NCBI GenBank assembly: GCA_945903635.1 | Contig: CAMDOT010000001.1 | Span: 1 to 64,000 of the forward strand | From: Rhizobium sp. Q54 | Lineage (GTDB): Bacteria; Pseudomonadota; Alphaproteobacteria; Reyranellales; Reyranellaceae | Length of the DNA: 64,000 nt | Direction of reading: 5' to 3' | Shown here: piece after piece, positions 16,193-25,193 of the stretch | How the letters are laid out: each line of letters begins with the position of its first letter | Numbering within the stretch: position 1 is the first letter of the stretch | The notes under the pieces: generated by a model | What the model saw: only the letters and a program-made list of their open reading frames with translations | Told to the model about the DNA's origin: nothing | The model's database searches: none | Program-made: the position numbers and the translations under genes

Positions 16193-17581
16193 CTAGCGAA
16201 CGGCGCTCAGCGCGAGCCCTGCGCCGGCTGGATCGATGGCGCCTTGGCACGTGGCCGCACCGCCGCGCAATCCGCTCGGACAGGCGATGGCGTTGACGAA
16301 GCCACCTTGGCCCCGGCGCTGGGCCAATACAGCGGCAAGATTCTGCCCCGCCTCGATCGTCGCCCGCGCCACGATGCCCGTCGCCTGGGCCGCCGTCGGC
16401 GCCCCACCACCGGCGCCGGCGAAGACGAATTCGCCGTTGCCAGGATAGGCAATGATCACCGGGCTCACGGAAGCCGCTTCCGGCGTCGGCGCGCCGAGCA
16501 GGATGCCGGTTCCCGGCACGACCAGGCGGGCGCCGAACAATTGACCCATGGACAGGCTGCAGGCGACAGCATTGGCTTGGCTGTCGACCGCGACCAACCC
16601 GGCGAAACCACCCGAATCGGTCGGTGTCCCTCCACCCGGTGGCTGGCCGCGCCAACCCGCCAAAGCCGCGCCACCCGCCATCGGCGACGGCGCGACGTAG
16701 ATACGCTGGCGGCCGAACATGCCGAAATTCTCGCCTGCCGGCGGCCCTGCCTGCGGCACCGCGCGGCGCAGCGCGTCGAGGGGCAGGCTGCCGCCCATCT
16801 GTGAGATCTGGTCGGACAGGGTTCGCGCAAATGTTCCCTGGAAAAAATCGACTCCGCCGCGCGAGCGGATCACGCCCAGCGTTCCAGCCAGTTCGGCCTG
16901 CACCAGGTTGCTGCCCTCCGCCGACGCGCCGCCGAAGATGCGCTGCGCTTCGCGATCCGACCCCAGGAGTGCACCGCCGGCCTGAAGGTCGCGCGCCAAG
17001 GCCCGCGATACCGGGACGCCAGACCGGGCCATACGCTCAGCGAGCGCGACGGACTGCTCCCAGCGACCCTGACCGTGGCGGACATGCATGAGGGTCATGG
17101 CACGCACGCCAGTCGGTATCGAGAACGACACGCCATTGACCGCGCCGGGCGCCGCGACGGGCGCGAATATGAATGATTCGGCCGCCATGGTCTTGCTGTT
17201 GTGGACGATGCACGCGCCCGAAGCACCCAATCCGGCGGCCGACGGCAAGGTGACGGCGAGGGTGAAATACATGGCAATTGCAGCGTCGACGGCATTGCCG
17301 CCGTTCAGCAGGATTTCACGCCCCACCTCCGCCGCCCGGCTCTCGTCGGCCGAAACGGCAGCAAAGGTGGAGCTGCCGAAGACCCGAGAGATACCCGATT
17401 TGCCGGGAGCCTTGCCGGACGGGTTGGAGGCATTTGAGGCGTCCTCAGTCGCCACGTCGGTCTCACTTCTGCCACAAGCCGACAGCAAAAGAATGCCAAT
17501 CAGCGCCAAGCTGCGCAATTGACGTGGCCGCCGCGCGTTCCTAGCCTGCTTGTAACCCGTGCCGCCCGTGTTCAAACGCAT
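16193..17581 (-). CDS. Gamma-glutamyltransferase-like lipoprotein with degenerate active site
   Basis: About 462 residues. A lipobox (LLLSAC, Cys36) predicts a lipid-anchored envelope protein. The fold matches gamma-glutamyltransferase: EILLNGGNAVDAAIAMYFTL at the start and LFGARLVVPGTGILLG and FVFAGAGGGAPTAAQ later. But the autocleavage/catalytic Thr-Thr-His-x-Ser motif is replaced by TDSGGFAGLVAVD, and the Asn-Asn-Glu-Met/Asp-Asp-Phe substrate motif is absent. It is also shorter than active enzymes (~530-580). I infer a non-enzymatic or altered function. The start is unsure: ATG 17581 has GAGG 6 bases upstream but overlaps the divergent protease gene; TTG at 17518 would avoid this. Confidence 0.7.
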   Translation of the reverse strand: MRLNTGGTGYKQARNARRPRQLRSLALIGILLLSACGRSETDVATEDASNASNPSGKAPGKSGISRVFGSSTFAAVSADESRAAEVGREILLNGGNAVDAAIAMYFTLAVTLPSAAGLGASGACIVHNSKTMAAESFIFAPVAAPGAVNGVSFSIPTGVRAMTLMHVRHGQGRWEQSVALAERMARSGVPVSRALARDLQAGGALLGSDREAQRIFGGASAEGSNLVQAELAGTLGVIRSRGGVDFFQGTFARTLSDQISQMGGSLPLDALRRAVPQAGPPAGENFGMFGRQRIYVAPSPMAGGAALAGWRGQPPGGGTPTDSGGFAGLVAVDSQANAVACSLSMGQLFGARLVVPGTGILLGAPTPEAASVSPVIIAYPGNGEFVFAGAGGGAPTAAQATGIVARATIEAGQNLAAVLAQRRGQGGFVNAIACPSGLRGGAATCQGAIDPAGAGLALSAVR

Positions 17582-18920
17582 CACCATCCTCATTTGCCTC
17601 TCGCTGCTCGCGCTGGCGCCGTTTCATGCCGCCCACGCGCAGCGACTCAATCTCATACGCGACGCCGAGATCGAGAACACTATCCGCACCTTCGTCATTC
17701 CGATCTGGAAGGCGGCCGGCCTCGACCCCAACGGCGTCGAGATCATGATCGTCCAGGACGGTTCGCTCAACGCCTTCGTGGCTGGTGGCCAGCGGATATT
17801 CATAAATACCGGTCTGATCATGCGGACCGAGACGCCCAATCAGCTCATCGGCGTGCTTGCGCACGAAAGCGGCCATATCGCGGGCGGACATCTGGCGCGC
17901 ATGCAAGAGGAACTGCGATCGCTCTCGACCATGCAGATCATCGAGACGATCCTCGCCGGCGGCGCCATGGCAGGCGGCTCGGTCTCCGGCGGTATCGGTA
18001 GAGGCGGTCCATCCGGCGGAGGGAACAAGGCGCCGGGGTCGATCATGTCGTTCCTGAAGTATTCGCAGACCCAGGAGTCAGCCGCCGACCAGGCGGCCAT
18101 GAGCTATCTGCAGAAGACTGGCCAATCGCCAAAGGGATCGATCGAATTCCTGCGCACCCTGCAGAAGGAGGAGCGCCTGGCGATGACGCAGCGCGACCCC
18201 TATCTGACGACCCATCCTCTGACGCCGGACCGAATCGACGCATTCGAACAAGCTGCCGCACGGTCACCCTACGTCAATACGCCGGATACGCCCCAGAACC
18301 TGGCCATGCATCACCGCATCGTTGCCAAGCTCTATGGCTTCGTGGCGCCCGACGTCGCCCTTCAGCGATTCAGCGAGGCCGACCGCTCTGTACCGGCACG
18401 ATATGCCCGAGGCATTGCGCTCTATCGCAAGGGCTCACTGGGCTCGGCGTTGCTCACCATCGACGGGCTCCTGAAGGAATATCCCAACGATCCCTACTTC
18501 AACGAGGTGCGCGGCCAGATGCTGTACGAGAACGGCCGTGCTGCTGAGGCCGTCGTCTCCTACCGCCGTGCCGTCCAGCTGCTGCCCGGAAGCGGACTAC
18601 TGAAAATCGACCTGGCGCGCGCCCTGCTCGATACCAACAACGCCGAAAACGACCGCGAGGCCCTCCGCAATCTCGAACTCGCGGTACAACAGGAGAGCGG
18701 CTCGTTCGAGTTGTGGCGGTTGATGGCGGCCGGCTATTCCAAGCAGAACAACGCCGGCATGACGTCACTGGCCCGTGCCGAAATGGCAATCCTGCGCGGC
18801 CAGCGCGCGGAAGCTCAATCCCACGCGGCGACGGCGGAACGCAGCCTGCCGCCGGGAACGCCGGCATGGCAGCGCGCCCAGGACATCAAGGCCTACATCG
18901 ATTCACGGCCGCGCCGCTAG
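17559..18920 (+). CDS. M48 family metalloprotease with TPR repeats (BepA/YfgC-like)
   Basis: About 453 residues. Signal peptide 1-27 (cleaved after AHA), then the M48 domain with the zinc motif HESGH at 102-106 and the downstream glutamate ligand in QTQESAADQAAMSY. From ~250 on there are TPR-like helical pairs (YARGIALYRKGSLGSALLTI, GRAAEAVVSYRRAVQLLP). BepA-type proteases sit in the periplasm and look after outer-membrane protein assembly, with LptD as the known client in E. coli. The start is GTG at 17559 or 17568; its 5' end overlaps the divergent gene. A DsbA-like gene follows 56 bases downstream, consistent with an envelope protein quality cluster. Confidence 0.88.
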   Translation: MPPVFKRITILICLSLLALAPFHAAHAQRLNLIRDAEIENTIRTFVIPIWKAAGLDPNGVEIMIVQDGSLNAFVAGGQRIFINTGLIMRTETPNQLIGVLAHESGHIAGGHLARMQEELRSLSTMQIIETILAGGAMAGGSVSGGIGRGGPSGGGNKAPGSIMSFLKYSQTQESAADQAAMSYLQKTGQSPKGSIEFLRTLQKEERLAMTQRDPYLTTHPLTPDRIDAFEQAAARSPYVNTPDTPQNLAMHHRIVAKLYGFVAPDVALQRFSEADRSVPARYARGIALYRKGSLGSALLTIDGLLKEYPNDPYFNEVRGQMLYENGRAAEAVVSYRRAVQLLPGSGLLKIDLARALLDTNNAENDREALRNLELAVQQESGSFELWRLMAAGYSKQNNAGMTSLARAEMAILRGQRAEAQSHAATAERSLPPGTPAWQRAQDIKAYIDSRPRR

Positions 18921-18976
18921 CGACCAGCCCTGACCGCGCGGCCGGCCTCTCACCCCTTCCCCCGGAGTTCAAGACA

Positions 18977-19741
18977 ATGCGTTCGCTTCTCGCCCTTTGT
19001 GCCGCCCTGATCGTGGGCGGCGCGCTTCTCGCCATCGCCGCGACCTCACCGACCCGTCTCGCCGCACCGGCTGCCACCCTGGATACCGGTGACAAAGCGG
19101 GGTTCGGCCGGAAGATCAGGGAATACCTGATCGCCAATCCCGAGGTGCTGGTCGAGGCGATGCAGGAATTCGAGCGCAAGCAGGACAGCCAACGCGACTC
19201 GGTGGCGCAGAAGGCGATCACCCAACACAGAGCGGAGCTCCTCTCCGACCCCGAAGCCCCGTCCGAAGGCAACGCCAGCGGCGACGTCGTCATCGTCGAT
19301 TTCAACGACTATCAGTGCCCGTACTGCAAGCGCGCCCACCTGGCGTTGAAGTCGGTGGTGGCAGCCGACGGCAAGGTCAAGGTCGTCTACAAGGACTTGC
19401 CGATCCTGGGTGAACCGTCGCGCATTGCCGCCCTCGCCGCATTGGCTTCAGTCAAGCAAGGCAAGCACCTTGCCCTGCATAACGCGCTGATGGAGGCCCC
19501 CGGCAAACTCGACCGCGACCGCATCATGGAGATCGCCGCGTCGGTCGGCCTCAATGTGGCGCTGCTCCAGAAGGACATGGAAGATCCGAAGTTCAAACAG
19601 CTTATCGAGCGCAACATGGCCCTGGCCGGCGCATTGGGCGTACGGGGTACGCCGGCTTTCGTCATCGGCGATCAGTTCGTCCCCGGCGCCGTCGATGCCG
19701 ATGCGCTGAAGCAGCTGATCGCCGAAGCCCGCAAGCGCTAG
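18977..19741 (+). CDS. DsbA-family thiol-disulfide oxidoreductase
   Basis: A 254-residue periplasmic thioredoxin-fold protein. N-terminal signal/anchor (1-22); a helical oligomerisation-like segment IREYLIANPEVLVEAMQEF as in ScsC/Com1 proteins; catalytic CPYC at 114-117 in VDFNDYQCPYCKRAH; and the cis-proline loop GTPAFVIG. It probably forms or isomerises disulfides in secreted proteins. Start 18977 begins the signal peptide directly. It follows the M48 protease gene. Confidence 0.88.
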   Translation: MRSLLALCAALIVGGALLAIAATSPTRLAAPAATLDTGDKAGFGRKIREYLIANPEVLVEAMQEFERKQDSQRDSVAQKAITQHRAELLSDPEAPSEGNASGDVVIVDFNDYQCPYCKRAHLALKSVVAADGKVKVVYKDLPILGEPSRIAALAALASVKQGKHLALHNALMEAPGKLDRDRIMEIAASVGLNVALLQKDMEDPKFKQLIERNMALAGALGVRGTPAFVIGDQFVPGAVDADALKQLIAEARKR

Positions 19742-19747
19742 CGTTCT

Positions 19748-21226
19748 CTACCGCGACTGCGTCGCCGTCAGGCCGAGTGCGTCGACCAGATCGGCGCCGG
19801 GACTCGTCAGGTAGTCGATCCGGTCAAGGGCCAGCGGGGGCTCGGGGCGGGCATCGAACGTGAGCGTGCCGCCCTTCTCGACGAAGCGCGCGACGGCCTC
19901 GAGCAGTTGCGTCAGGCTCTGCGTGATCAGCAAGCCAGCAGGCTGAAAGCGCCTGATGTCGCGCGCGAGATTAGCCCGCACTGCCGGCGCCGTCTGGCCA
20001 GTCGTTGCGGCGAACGCCTTGAGCCCACGATCCAGCAGGCTGCCGTCGGCCAGCACCAGGCGGGCCGAGGCAAGGGCCGCCTTCGAATCATAGATCGCGG
20101 CCGTATCGCCATCATCGACGGCAAGCCAAAAGGCCTCGTCGGCCCCCACGACCCGGGCGGTGAAATTGATCTCGGCAAGATCAGGAGCCGAAAGTGCGCA
20201 ACGATCGATGGTGATCTCGGCCTGTCCTCGGTCCTCGATGCCGGCGCAGTCGAAGCCCAGCTTGAGTTCCCGCAGACCCATCGCCTGCAAGGCCACACGC
20301 AACTTCAGAGCCTCCATGTTGCGCAGCGGCGGCGCCAGCACAAATCCGTCGATGCGCATCCGTGAGCGACTGACCTTGTCGCTTTCGCGAAGCGTCTCGA
20401 TGGTCACCGAGCCCAGCGACGCGCCATACCGGGTGAACATTTCGCCGCCGAAGCCGGCGGCGACGGCACGTTCAACCATGATCCGCCCAATCGGGGCCTC
20501 GGGATACCAGTCGGGTGACGACAACGCCGCCAGGATTCGACGCGCATCGAGACCACGGACGTCGATGTTGGCCAGTCGGTACTGGGGGGCGCGGCCTTCC
20601 CCCGCCGTGGCCTCGATTCCGAGGGCGGCGGCAGACGCCATTTGGCCACCCTCGTAGCGGTCGACGTCGATCTTCGACACGCCGAAGGTATCGCCGCCTC
20701 CCGGCAAGGTGAAGACGGTTCCGATCTGCTCGAAACGTCGGACCGACAGCGCGCCCATCGCGCGGGCAAGAAGAACCACGCCGCGATAAGGTCCGTCTTC
20801 CGAAGCATCGAAGCGCGCGAGGTCGAGGCCCTCCAGGACGAGCTTTTCAACGCTCCATGTTCCAGTCGTCCCACGGTCGCCGAATCGCACTTGCTGCAGT
20901 TCGACGCGATCCGCCTGCAGCGGGCTTCCCCAGTGGAAGCCGGCCAGAGGCGTGCGCCCCTGCAGCAACTCGGCGAGCGGCCAGCCCAGTCCCGAGGCCT
21001 CCCAGCGGCCGACGGACAACCCGGCGGCGTGGCTCGACTTGATATCGGCAAGCGTCACGCGGCGCGCCAGAAGGCCAACCTCCACCTGCCCCACTGCCGT
21101 CGTCCCGTCGCGCTCGATCTCGGCCTTGATACGCGACGCGGCAAATCCCTCCACCAGCGGAGCCGCCGCCGCAACGACACCCACAAGGGCTATTACGGCG
21201 ATGGCGGCAATGATGCCTTTCTTCAC
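19748..21226 (-). CDS. Unknown membrane-anchored protein coupled to the tyrosine operon
   Basis: A 492-residue protein. A hydrophobic segment at 4-24 (an uncleaved anchor or signal) is followed by a long beta-rich extracytoplasmic part with repeated VERAVAAG, RLANIDVRGLD and KLRVALQAMGL type segments, loosely reminiscent of AsmA/DUF945-like envelope proteins. I do not recognise a family with confidence. Start is GTG at 21226, overlapping the maiA stop by 4 bases (GTGA), so translation is coupled to maiA. It is the last gene of the hpd-hmgA-fahA-maiA series. No enzyme motif is visible, and a role in tyrosine breakdown is not implied by its sequence. Confidence 0.6.
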   Translation of the reverse strand: MKKGIIAAIAVIALVGVVAAAAPLVEGFAASRIKAEIERDGTTAVGQVEVGLLARRVTLADIKSSHAAGLSVGRWEASGLGWPLAELLQGRTPLAGFHWGSPLQADRVELQQVRFGDRGTTGTWSVEKLVLEGLDLARFDASEDGPYRGVVLLARAMGALSVRRFEQIGTVFTLPGGGDTFGVSKIDVDRYEGGQMASAAALGIEATAGEGRAPQYRLANIDVRGLDARRILAALSSPDWYPEAPIGRIMVERAVAAGFGGEMFTRYGASLGSVTIETLRESDKVSRSRMRIDGFVLAPPLRNMEALKLRVALQAMGLRELKLGFDCAGIEDRGQAEITIDRCALSAPDLAEINFTARVVGADEAFWLAVDDGDTAAIYDSKAALASARLVLADGSLLDRGLKAFAATTGQTAPAVRANLARDIRRFQPAGLLITQSLTQLLEAVARFVEKGGTLTFDARPEPPLALDRIDYLTSPGADLVDALGLTATQSR

Positions 21227-21867
21227 GCCTCGGCGTCCGGTTGTTTTGCCGGCTGGGCGGCGTCGAAGGCCGGAAGTTGCATACAGGCACCGTAGATGCG
21301 CTGGATGGTCGGGTACTTCTTCATGTCGACCTTGAAGCGCGCGGCGTTGAACACCTGCGGGATGAGGCAGAGATCGGCCATGGTCGGTGCATCGCCGTGG
21401 CTGAAGGTGCCAGTCTTCGAGTCTTTCGAGATCGTCGCCTCGTAGGCATCGAAGCCGGTCTCGATCCAGTGCCGCGACCAGGCAAAGGCGCTTTCCTCGG
21501 TCTGGCCGAACTTTTCACGCAGGTAACCCATCACGCGCAGATTCTGGATGGGATGGATATCGGCGGTGGGGATAAGGGCCAGTGCCCGGACGCGCGCGCG
21601 GCCCACCGGATCCTTGGGCAGCAGTGGCGGCTGAGGACAGGTCTCCTCCAGATACTCGAGGATAGCGAGCGACTGGGTCAGCACCTCGCCGGAATCGAGC
21701 ACCAGGGCTGGCACCAGCATCTGCGGATTGAGGGCTGCATAGTCCGGCGCCCTTTGCTCGCCTTTGCGCAGGTGCCGCGAGGCGTGCTCGACGACGATGC
21801 CCTTGAGATTGAGCGCGATCCGCACGCGATACGCCGCCGACGAACGAAAATAGCCGATGAGCTTCAT
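21223..21867 (-). CDS. maiA: Maleylacetoacetate isomerase (zeta-class GST)
   Basis: 214 residues; converts 4-maleylacetoacetate to 4-fumarylacetoacetate using glutathione in the cytoplasm. The thioredoxin-like N-domain has the zeta signature GYFRSSAAYRVRIALNLKG (the usual SSCS loop reads SSAA), then LNPQMLVPALVLDSG and LTQSLAILEYLEE. The C-domain contains MADLCLIPQVFNAARF. Start 21867 has GGAGG 5 bases upstream. It lies between fahA and the coupled unknown gene in the homogentisate operon. The missing loop cysteine still leaves the serines thought to act in catalysis. Confidence 0.88.
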   Translation of the reverse strand: MKLIGYFRSSAAYRVRIALNLKGIVVEHASRHLRKGEQRAPDYAALNPQMLVPALVLDSGEVLTQSLAILEYLEETCPQPPLLPKDPVGRARVRALALIPTADIHPIQNLRVMGYLREKFGQTEESAFAWSRHWIETGFDAYEATISKDSKTGTFSHGDAPTMADLCLIPQVFNAARFKVDMKKYPTIQRIYGACMQLPAFDAAQPAKQPDAEA

Positions 21868-21896
21868 GACTGCCTCCGGCATCACCCTAGCACGGC

Positions 21897-22889
21897 TCAG
21901 GCCGGCGGCGTGTAGCGCACCACTTTCTGGTCGATGGCGCCAAAAATCGTTCGGCCGCCACGATCGAACATTTCTATGCGGATGCGGTCGCCGAACTTCA
22001 TGAACGGCGTCACCGGCTTGCCACCGTCCAGCGTTTCGCGAACGCGCCGCTCGGCGATGCAGGAGCAGCCGACAGATGCATCCCGGTTGGCGACCGTGCC
22101 AGAGCCGATGACGGTACCTGCCTCGAGGTGCCGCGTCTTGGCGGCGTGGGCGATCAGCTGGCCGAAATCGAACGTCAGATCGGTCGCCGCATTGGGATGG
22201 CCGAACTCCTTGCCGTTCAGCGTCGAAATCAGCGGCAGGTTGAGCCTGGCGCCGTCCCAGACATCACCCAGTTCGTCCGGCGTCACCGCAACAGGCGCAA
22301 AGGCCGTGGCCGGCTTGCCGTGAAGGAACCCGAAGCCCTTGTTGAGCTCGGCCGGGATCAGGTTGCGCAGCGACACGTCGTTCAGGATCGTGACGAGCTT
22401 GATATGTTTTCGCGCAGCGGCGGCCGGGGTTCCCATCGGCACATCGTCGACGTAGACCGAGATCTCGCCCTCGAAGTCGATGCCCCAGGCCTCGTCGCCG
22501 GCCTCGATCCCGTCAGTCGAGCCGATGAAGGAGTCGGAACCGCCCTGATACATCAGCGGATCGGTCCAGAACGACGGCGGCATCTCCACGCCGCGAGCCT
22601 TGCGTACCAGTTCGACGTGAACGACATAGGCCGATCCGTCGACCCATTGGTAAGCGCGCGGCAGCGGCGCCGCGAGCGCGCTGCTGTCGAGCTCGAACGA
22701 CCCTGGCGCCTTGTCGGCGGCCAGCTGCTCGGCGAGCGCCCGCAGGCTGGGAGCGGTGTCGGCCCAGTCGTCCAGCGCCCGTTGCAGTGTCGGCGCCACG
22801 TTGGTGGCTCGCACCGCGCGCGTAAGCTCCCGATTGACCACGATCAGCGTGCCGTCGCGGCCGCCTTCCTTCAGCGTTCCCAGCTTCAT
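21897..22889 (-). CDS. fahA: Fumarylacetoacetase (fumarylacetoacetate hydrolase family)
   Basis: 330 residues; cleaves fumarylacetoacetate into fumarate and acetoacetate, the last step of tyrosine catabolism. The N-terminal FAH_N-like part leads into the metal-binding core WGIDFEGEISVYVDDVP, followed by LVTILNDVSLRNLIP and KPATAFAPVAVTPDELG, and the closing GSGTVANRD motif. This is the shorter bacterial form (~330 rather than ~420 residues). It follows hmgA by 13 bases. Confidence 0.9.
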   Translation of the reverse strand: MKLGTLKEGGRDGTLIVVNRELTRAVRATNVAPTLQRALDDWADTAPSLRALAEQLAADKAPGSFELDSSALAAPLPRAYQWVDGSAYVVHVELVRKARGVEMPPSFWTDPLMYQGGSDSFIGSTDGIEAGDEAWGIDFEGEISVYVDDVPMGTPAAAARKHIKLVTILNDVSLRNLIPAELNKGFGFLHGKPATAFAPVAVTPDELGDVWDGARLNLPLISTLNGKEFGHPNAATDLTFDFGQLIAHAAKTRHLEAGTVIGSGTVANRDASVGCSCIAERRVRETLDGGKPVTPFMKFGDRIRIEMFDRGGRTIFGAIDQKVVRYTPPA

Positions 22890-22902
22890 CGTCCTGGCTT
22901 CC

Positions 22903-24051
22903 CTACTCTGCTGCCTGCTTCACTTCCGGCGGTCGCCAGGACTTCACATAGCCCTCGAATTCCACGCCGGCCGGCATGTCGGCGACATCTATCGCGTCGC
23001 GCGTGTCGATCATCACCGCGACCTCGTCGGTCTCGGTCTTGCCGCCCTTCGTTGCCGCATTGAACGCCTTGGGGTGCGGGCCATGCGTAAAGCCGGACGG
23101 ATGCACCGTCATCATGCCGGGATGGATGTTGTCGCGGCTGAAGAAGCTGCCCTTGTGATAGAAGATCACTTCCTCAAAATCGTCGTTGTTATGGAAGAAC
23201 GGCAGGCGCAACGCCTCCGGATCGCTTTCCAGCGGGCGCGGCACGAAAGTGCAGACGACGAAGCGGCCGGCCACGAAAGTGGTGTGTGCCGACGGCGGCA
23301 GGTGGGCGCGATGGCTCATCAGCGGTCGCAGGTCGCGCCAGTTGATGCGCACGACACTCAGGTCTCCGTGCCAGCCCACGGCGTCGAGCGGATTGAAAGG
23401 ATAGGTCACGGTCGAGATCTGGTTGCGGCGCTTCACCGACACCTTCCAGGTGCGCTCGTCCTGCTGGGCGCGGAAGGCGTCGTCGATGTGTGGCGTGTCG
23501 AGCATCGCCGGATCGAAGATCGCATGCCGGCCGACCAGCCCCTTCTCCGGCAAGGTGAAATGATCGTTGGTCGCCTCGATCATCAACGCCACCGTGAGCG
23601 CGGCAGGCTCCAGCCGCCACATCGTGCCGCGCGGGATCACGAGATAGTCGCCTTCGTTGTAGTCGAGGCGGCCGTAGTCGCAGAACAGGGCGCCGGTGCC
23701 GGCATGGACGAACAGGAGCTGGTCGCCGTCACTGTTGCGCGCCAATTCGGTCATCGCCTTGTCGAGCCGCCAGATGCGCATTTGCAGATGGGCGTTGCTC
23801 ATGACGAGCGGCGCCGTCCAAGGGTTGCCTTTGGGTGTCGACATCTTGTTGAGGTCCAGTGCCCGCGGGCGGATCGGCCCATCGAACTCGACCCAATCGG
23901 TCGGCTTGTGTTTGTGGTGGAATTGCGCCGAGGGACCAAAGAAGCCCTCCTTGCTGATCTCACGCTCAAACGTGCCCTCAGGCAGGCGGACATGGGCCTG
24001 GCGCGAAGCGGTGCCCTCGACCTGGCGCAGCGGAATCCAGTTCTTGGCCAT
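22903..24051 (-). CDS. hmgA: Homogentisate 1,2-dioxygenase
   Basis: 382 residues; an iron(II) cupin-like enzyme that opens the ring of homogentisate to maleylacetoacetate. The central GDYLVIPRGTMWRLE is the family's cupin signature, and the iron ligands are expected in the C-terminal part around SFFSRDNIHPGMMTVHPSG and the following FTHGPHP. It is shorter than the ~440-residue mammalian/Pseudomonas form and belongs to the shorter bacterial branch. AGGAGG precedes the ATG at 24051. It starts 10 bases after hpd. Confidence 0.92.
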   Translation of the reverse strand: MAKNWIPLRQVEGTASRQAHVRLPEGTFEREISKEGFFGPSAQFHHKHKPTDWVEFDGPIRPRALDLNKMSTPKGNPWTAPLVMSNAHLQMRIWRLDKAMTELARNSDGDQLLFVHAGTGALFCDYGRLDYNEGDYLVIPRGTMWRLEPAALTVALMIEATNDHFTLPEKGLVGRHAIFDPAMLDTPHIDDAFRAQQDERTWKVSVKRRNQISTVTYPFNPLDAVGWHGDLSVVRINWRDLRPLMSHRAHLPPSAHTTFVAGRFVVCTFVPRPLESDPEALRLPFFHNNDDFEEVIFYHKGSFFSRDNIHPGMMTVHPSGFTHGPHPKAFNAATKGGKTETDEVAVMIDTRDAIDVADMPAGVEFEGYVKSWRPPEVKQAAE

Positions 24052-24061
24052 GGTTTCCTCC

Positions 24062-25153
24062 TTATGCCTTCAGGACGCCGCGGCGGATCTGGTCGAGTTC
24101 GATCGACTCGAACAGGGCGCGGAAATTGCCCTCGCCGAAGCCCTCGTTGCCGCGGCGCTGGATGATCTCGAAAAAGATGGGGCCGATCACCGTCTGGGTG
24201 AAGATCTGCAGCAGCAGCCCGCCGCCCTCGGTCGGGGCGCCGTCGATCAGGATGCGGTCGGCCGCCAGCCGCGCCAGGTCCTCGCCGTGCCCGGGCAGGC
24301 GCTGGTCGATCTGCTCGTAATAGGTGTCGGGCACGGTCTGGAACGGCACGCCCTTGGTCTTCAGCGTCTCGACGGTCTCGTAGATGTCGCCGGTGCCGAG
24401 CGCGATGTGCTGGATGCCCTCGCCGTGATAGGCCGAGAGATATTCCTGGATCTGCGACTTGTCGTCGGTGCTTTCGTTGATCGGGATGCGGATCTTGCCG
24501 CACGGGCTCGTCATTGCCTTGGATTTGAGACCAGTGAGCTTGCCTTCGATATCGAAGTAGCGGATCTCGCGGAAATTGAAGAGCCGTTCGTAGAAGGACG
24601 ACCATTCGTCCATGCGCCCGCGATGCACGTTGTGGGTCAGGTGATCGATATAGGTGAGGCCCACGCCCTTGGGATTGTGATCGACGCCCGGCAGGAACTC
24701 GAAGTCGACGTCGTAGATGCTGCCCTTCTCACCGTAGCGATCGACCAGGTAGATCAGCGAATCACCGATGCCCTTGATGGCCGGGATGTTGAGCTCCATC
24801 GGGCCGACCTTGTTCTCGACGCCCCAGGCGCCGAGCGACAGGGCACGCTTGTAGGCGAAGGCGGCGTTCTTCACGCGAAAGGCGATGGCGCAGACACTTG
24901 GACCGTGCACGCGAGCGAAGCCCTGGGCGAAGCTCTCCTTCTCGCCGTTGACGATGAAGTTGACGTCGCCCTGGCGAAATAGCGAGACGTCCTTGGAGCG
25001 GTGCCGGGCAACGCGCACGAAGCCCATCTCCTCGAACAAGGCTGCCAACGCCGCCGGATCGGGGGCGGTGTATTCGACGAATTCGAAGCCGTCAGTGCCC
25101 ATCGGGTTTACCGGATCGGCCTCGAGAACCGTCCGCTCGCTGCTGCTGGCCAT
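24062..25153 (-). CDS. hpd: 4-Hydroxyphenylpyruvate dioxygenase
   Basis: 363 residues; converts 4-hydroxyphenylpyruvate to homogentisate. Two vicinal-oxygen-chelate domains; the iron ligands are the histidines in [10 protein letters not shown] and EGIQHIALG and the glutamate in [10 protein letters not shown], all in the C-terminal half, and the closing [15 protein letters not shown] motif is intact. GGGAGG lies 6 bases before ATG 25153. First gene of a five-gene operon, divergent from a MarR regulator with a shared 40-base control region. Confidence 0.95.
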   Translation of the reverse strand: MASSSERTVLEADPVNPMGTDGFEFVEYTAPDPAALAALFEEMGFVRVARHRSKDVSLFRQGDVNFIVNGEKESFAQGFARVHGPSVCAIAFRVKNAAFAYKRALSLGAWGVENKVGPMELNIPAIKGIGDSLIYLVDRYGEKGSIYDVDFEFLPGVDHNPKGVGLTYIDHLTHNVHRGRMDEWSSFYERLFNFREIRYFDIEGKLTGLKSKAMTSPCGKIRIPINESTDDKSQIQEYLSAYHGEGIQHIALGTGDIYETVETLKTKGVPFQTVPDTYYEQIDQRLPGHGEDLARLAADRILIDGAPTEGGGLLLQIFTQTVIGPIFFEIIQRRGNEGFGEGNFRALFESIELDQIRRGVLKA

Positions 25154-25173
25154 ATTTGACCTCCCGGCTAAAT

Positions 25174-25191
25174 TAGTTTCATATGTAACTA
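25174..25191. promoter_or_regulatory. Palindromic operator between hpd and the MarR gene
   Basis: TAGTTTCATATGTAACTA is an 18-base palindrome with one mismatched pair. It occupies nearly half of the 40 bases between the divergent starts at 25153 and 25194, ending 3 bases before the MarR start codon. MarR dimers bind palindromes of this size, so it probably controls both genes. Confidence 0.75.
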
Positions 25192-25193
25192 TT

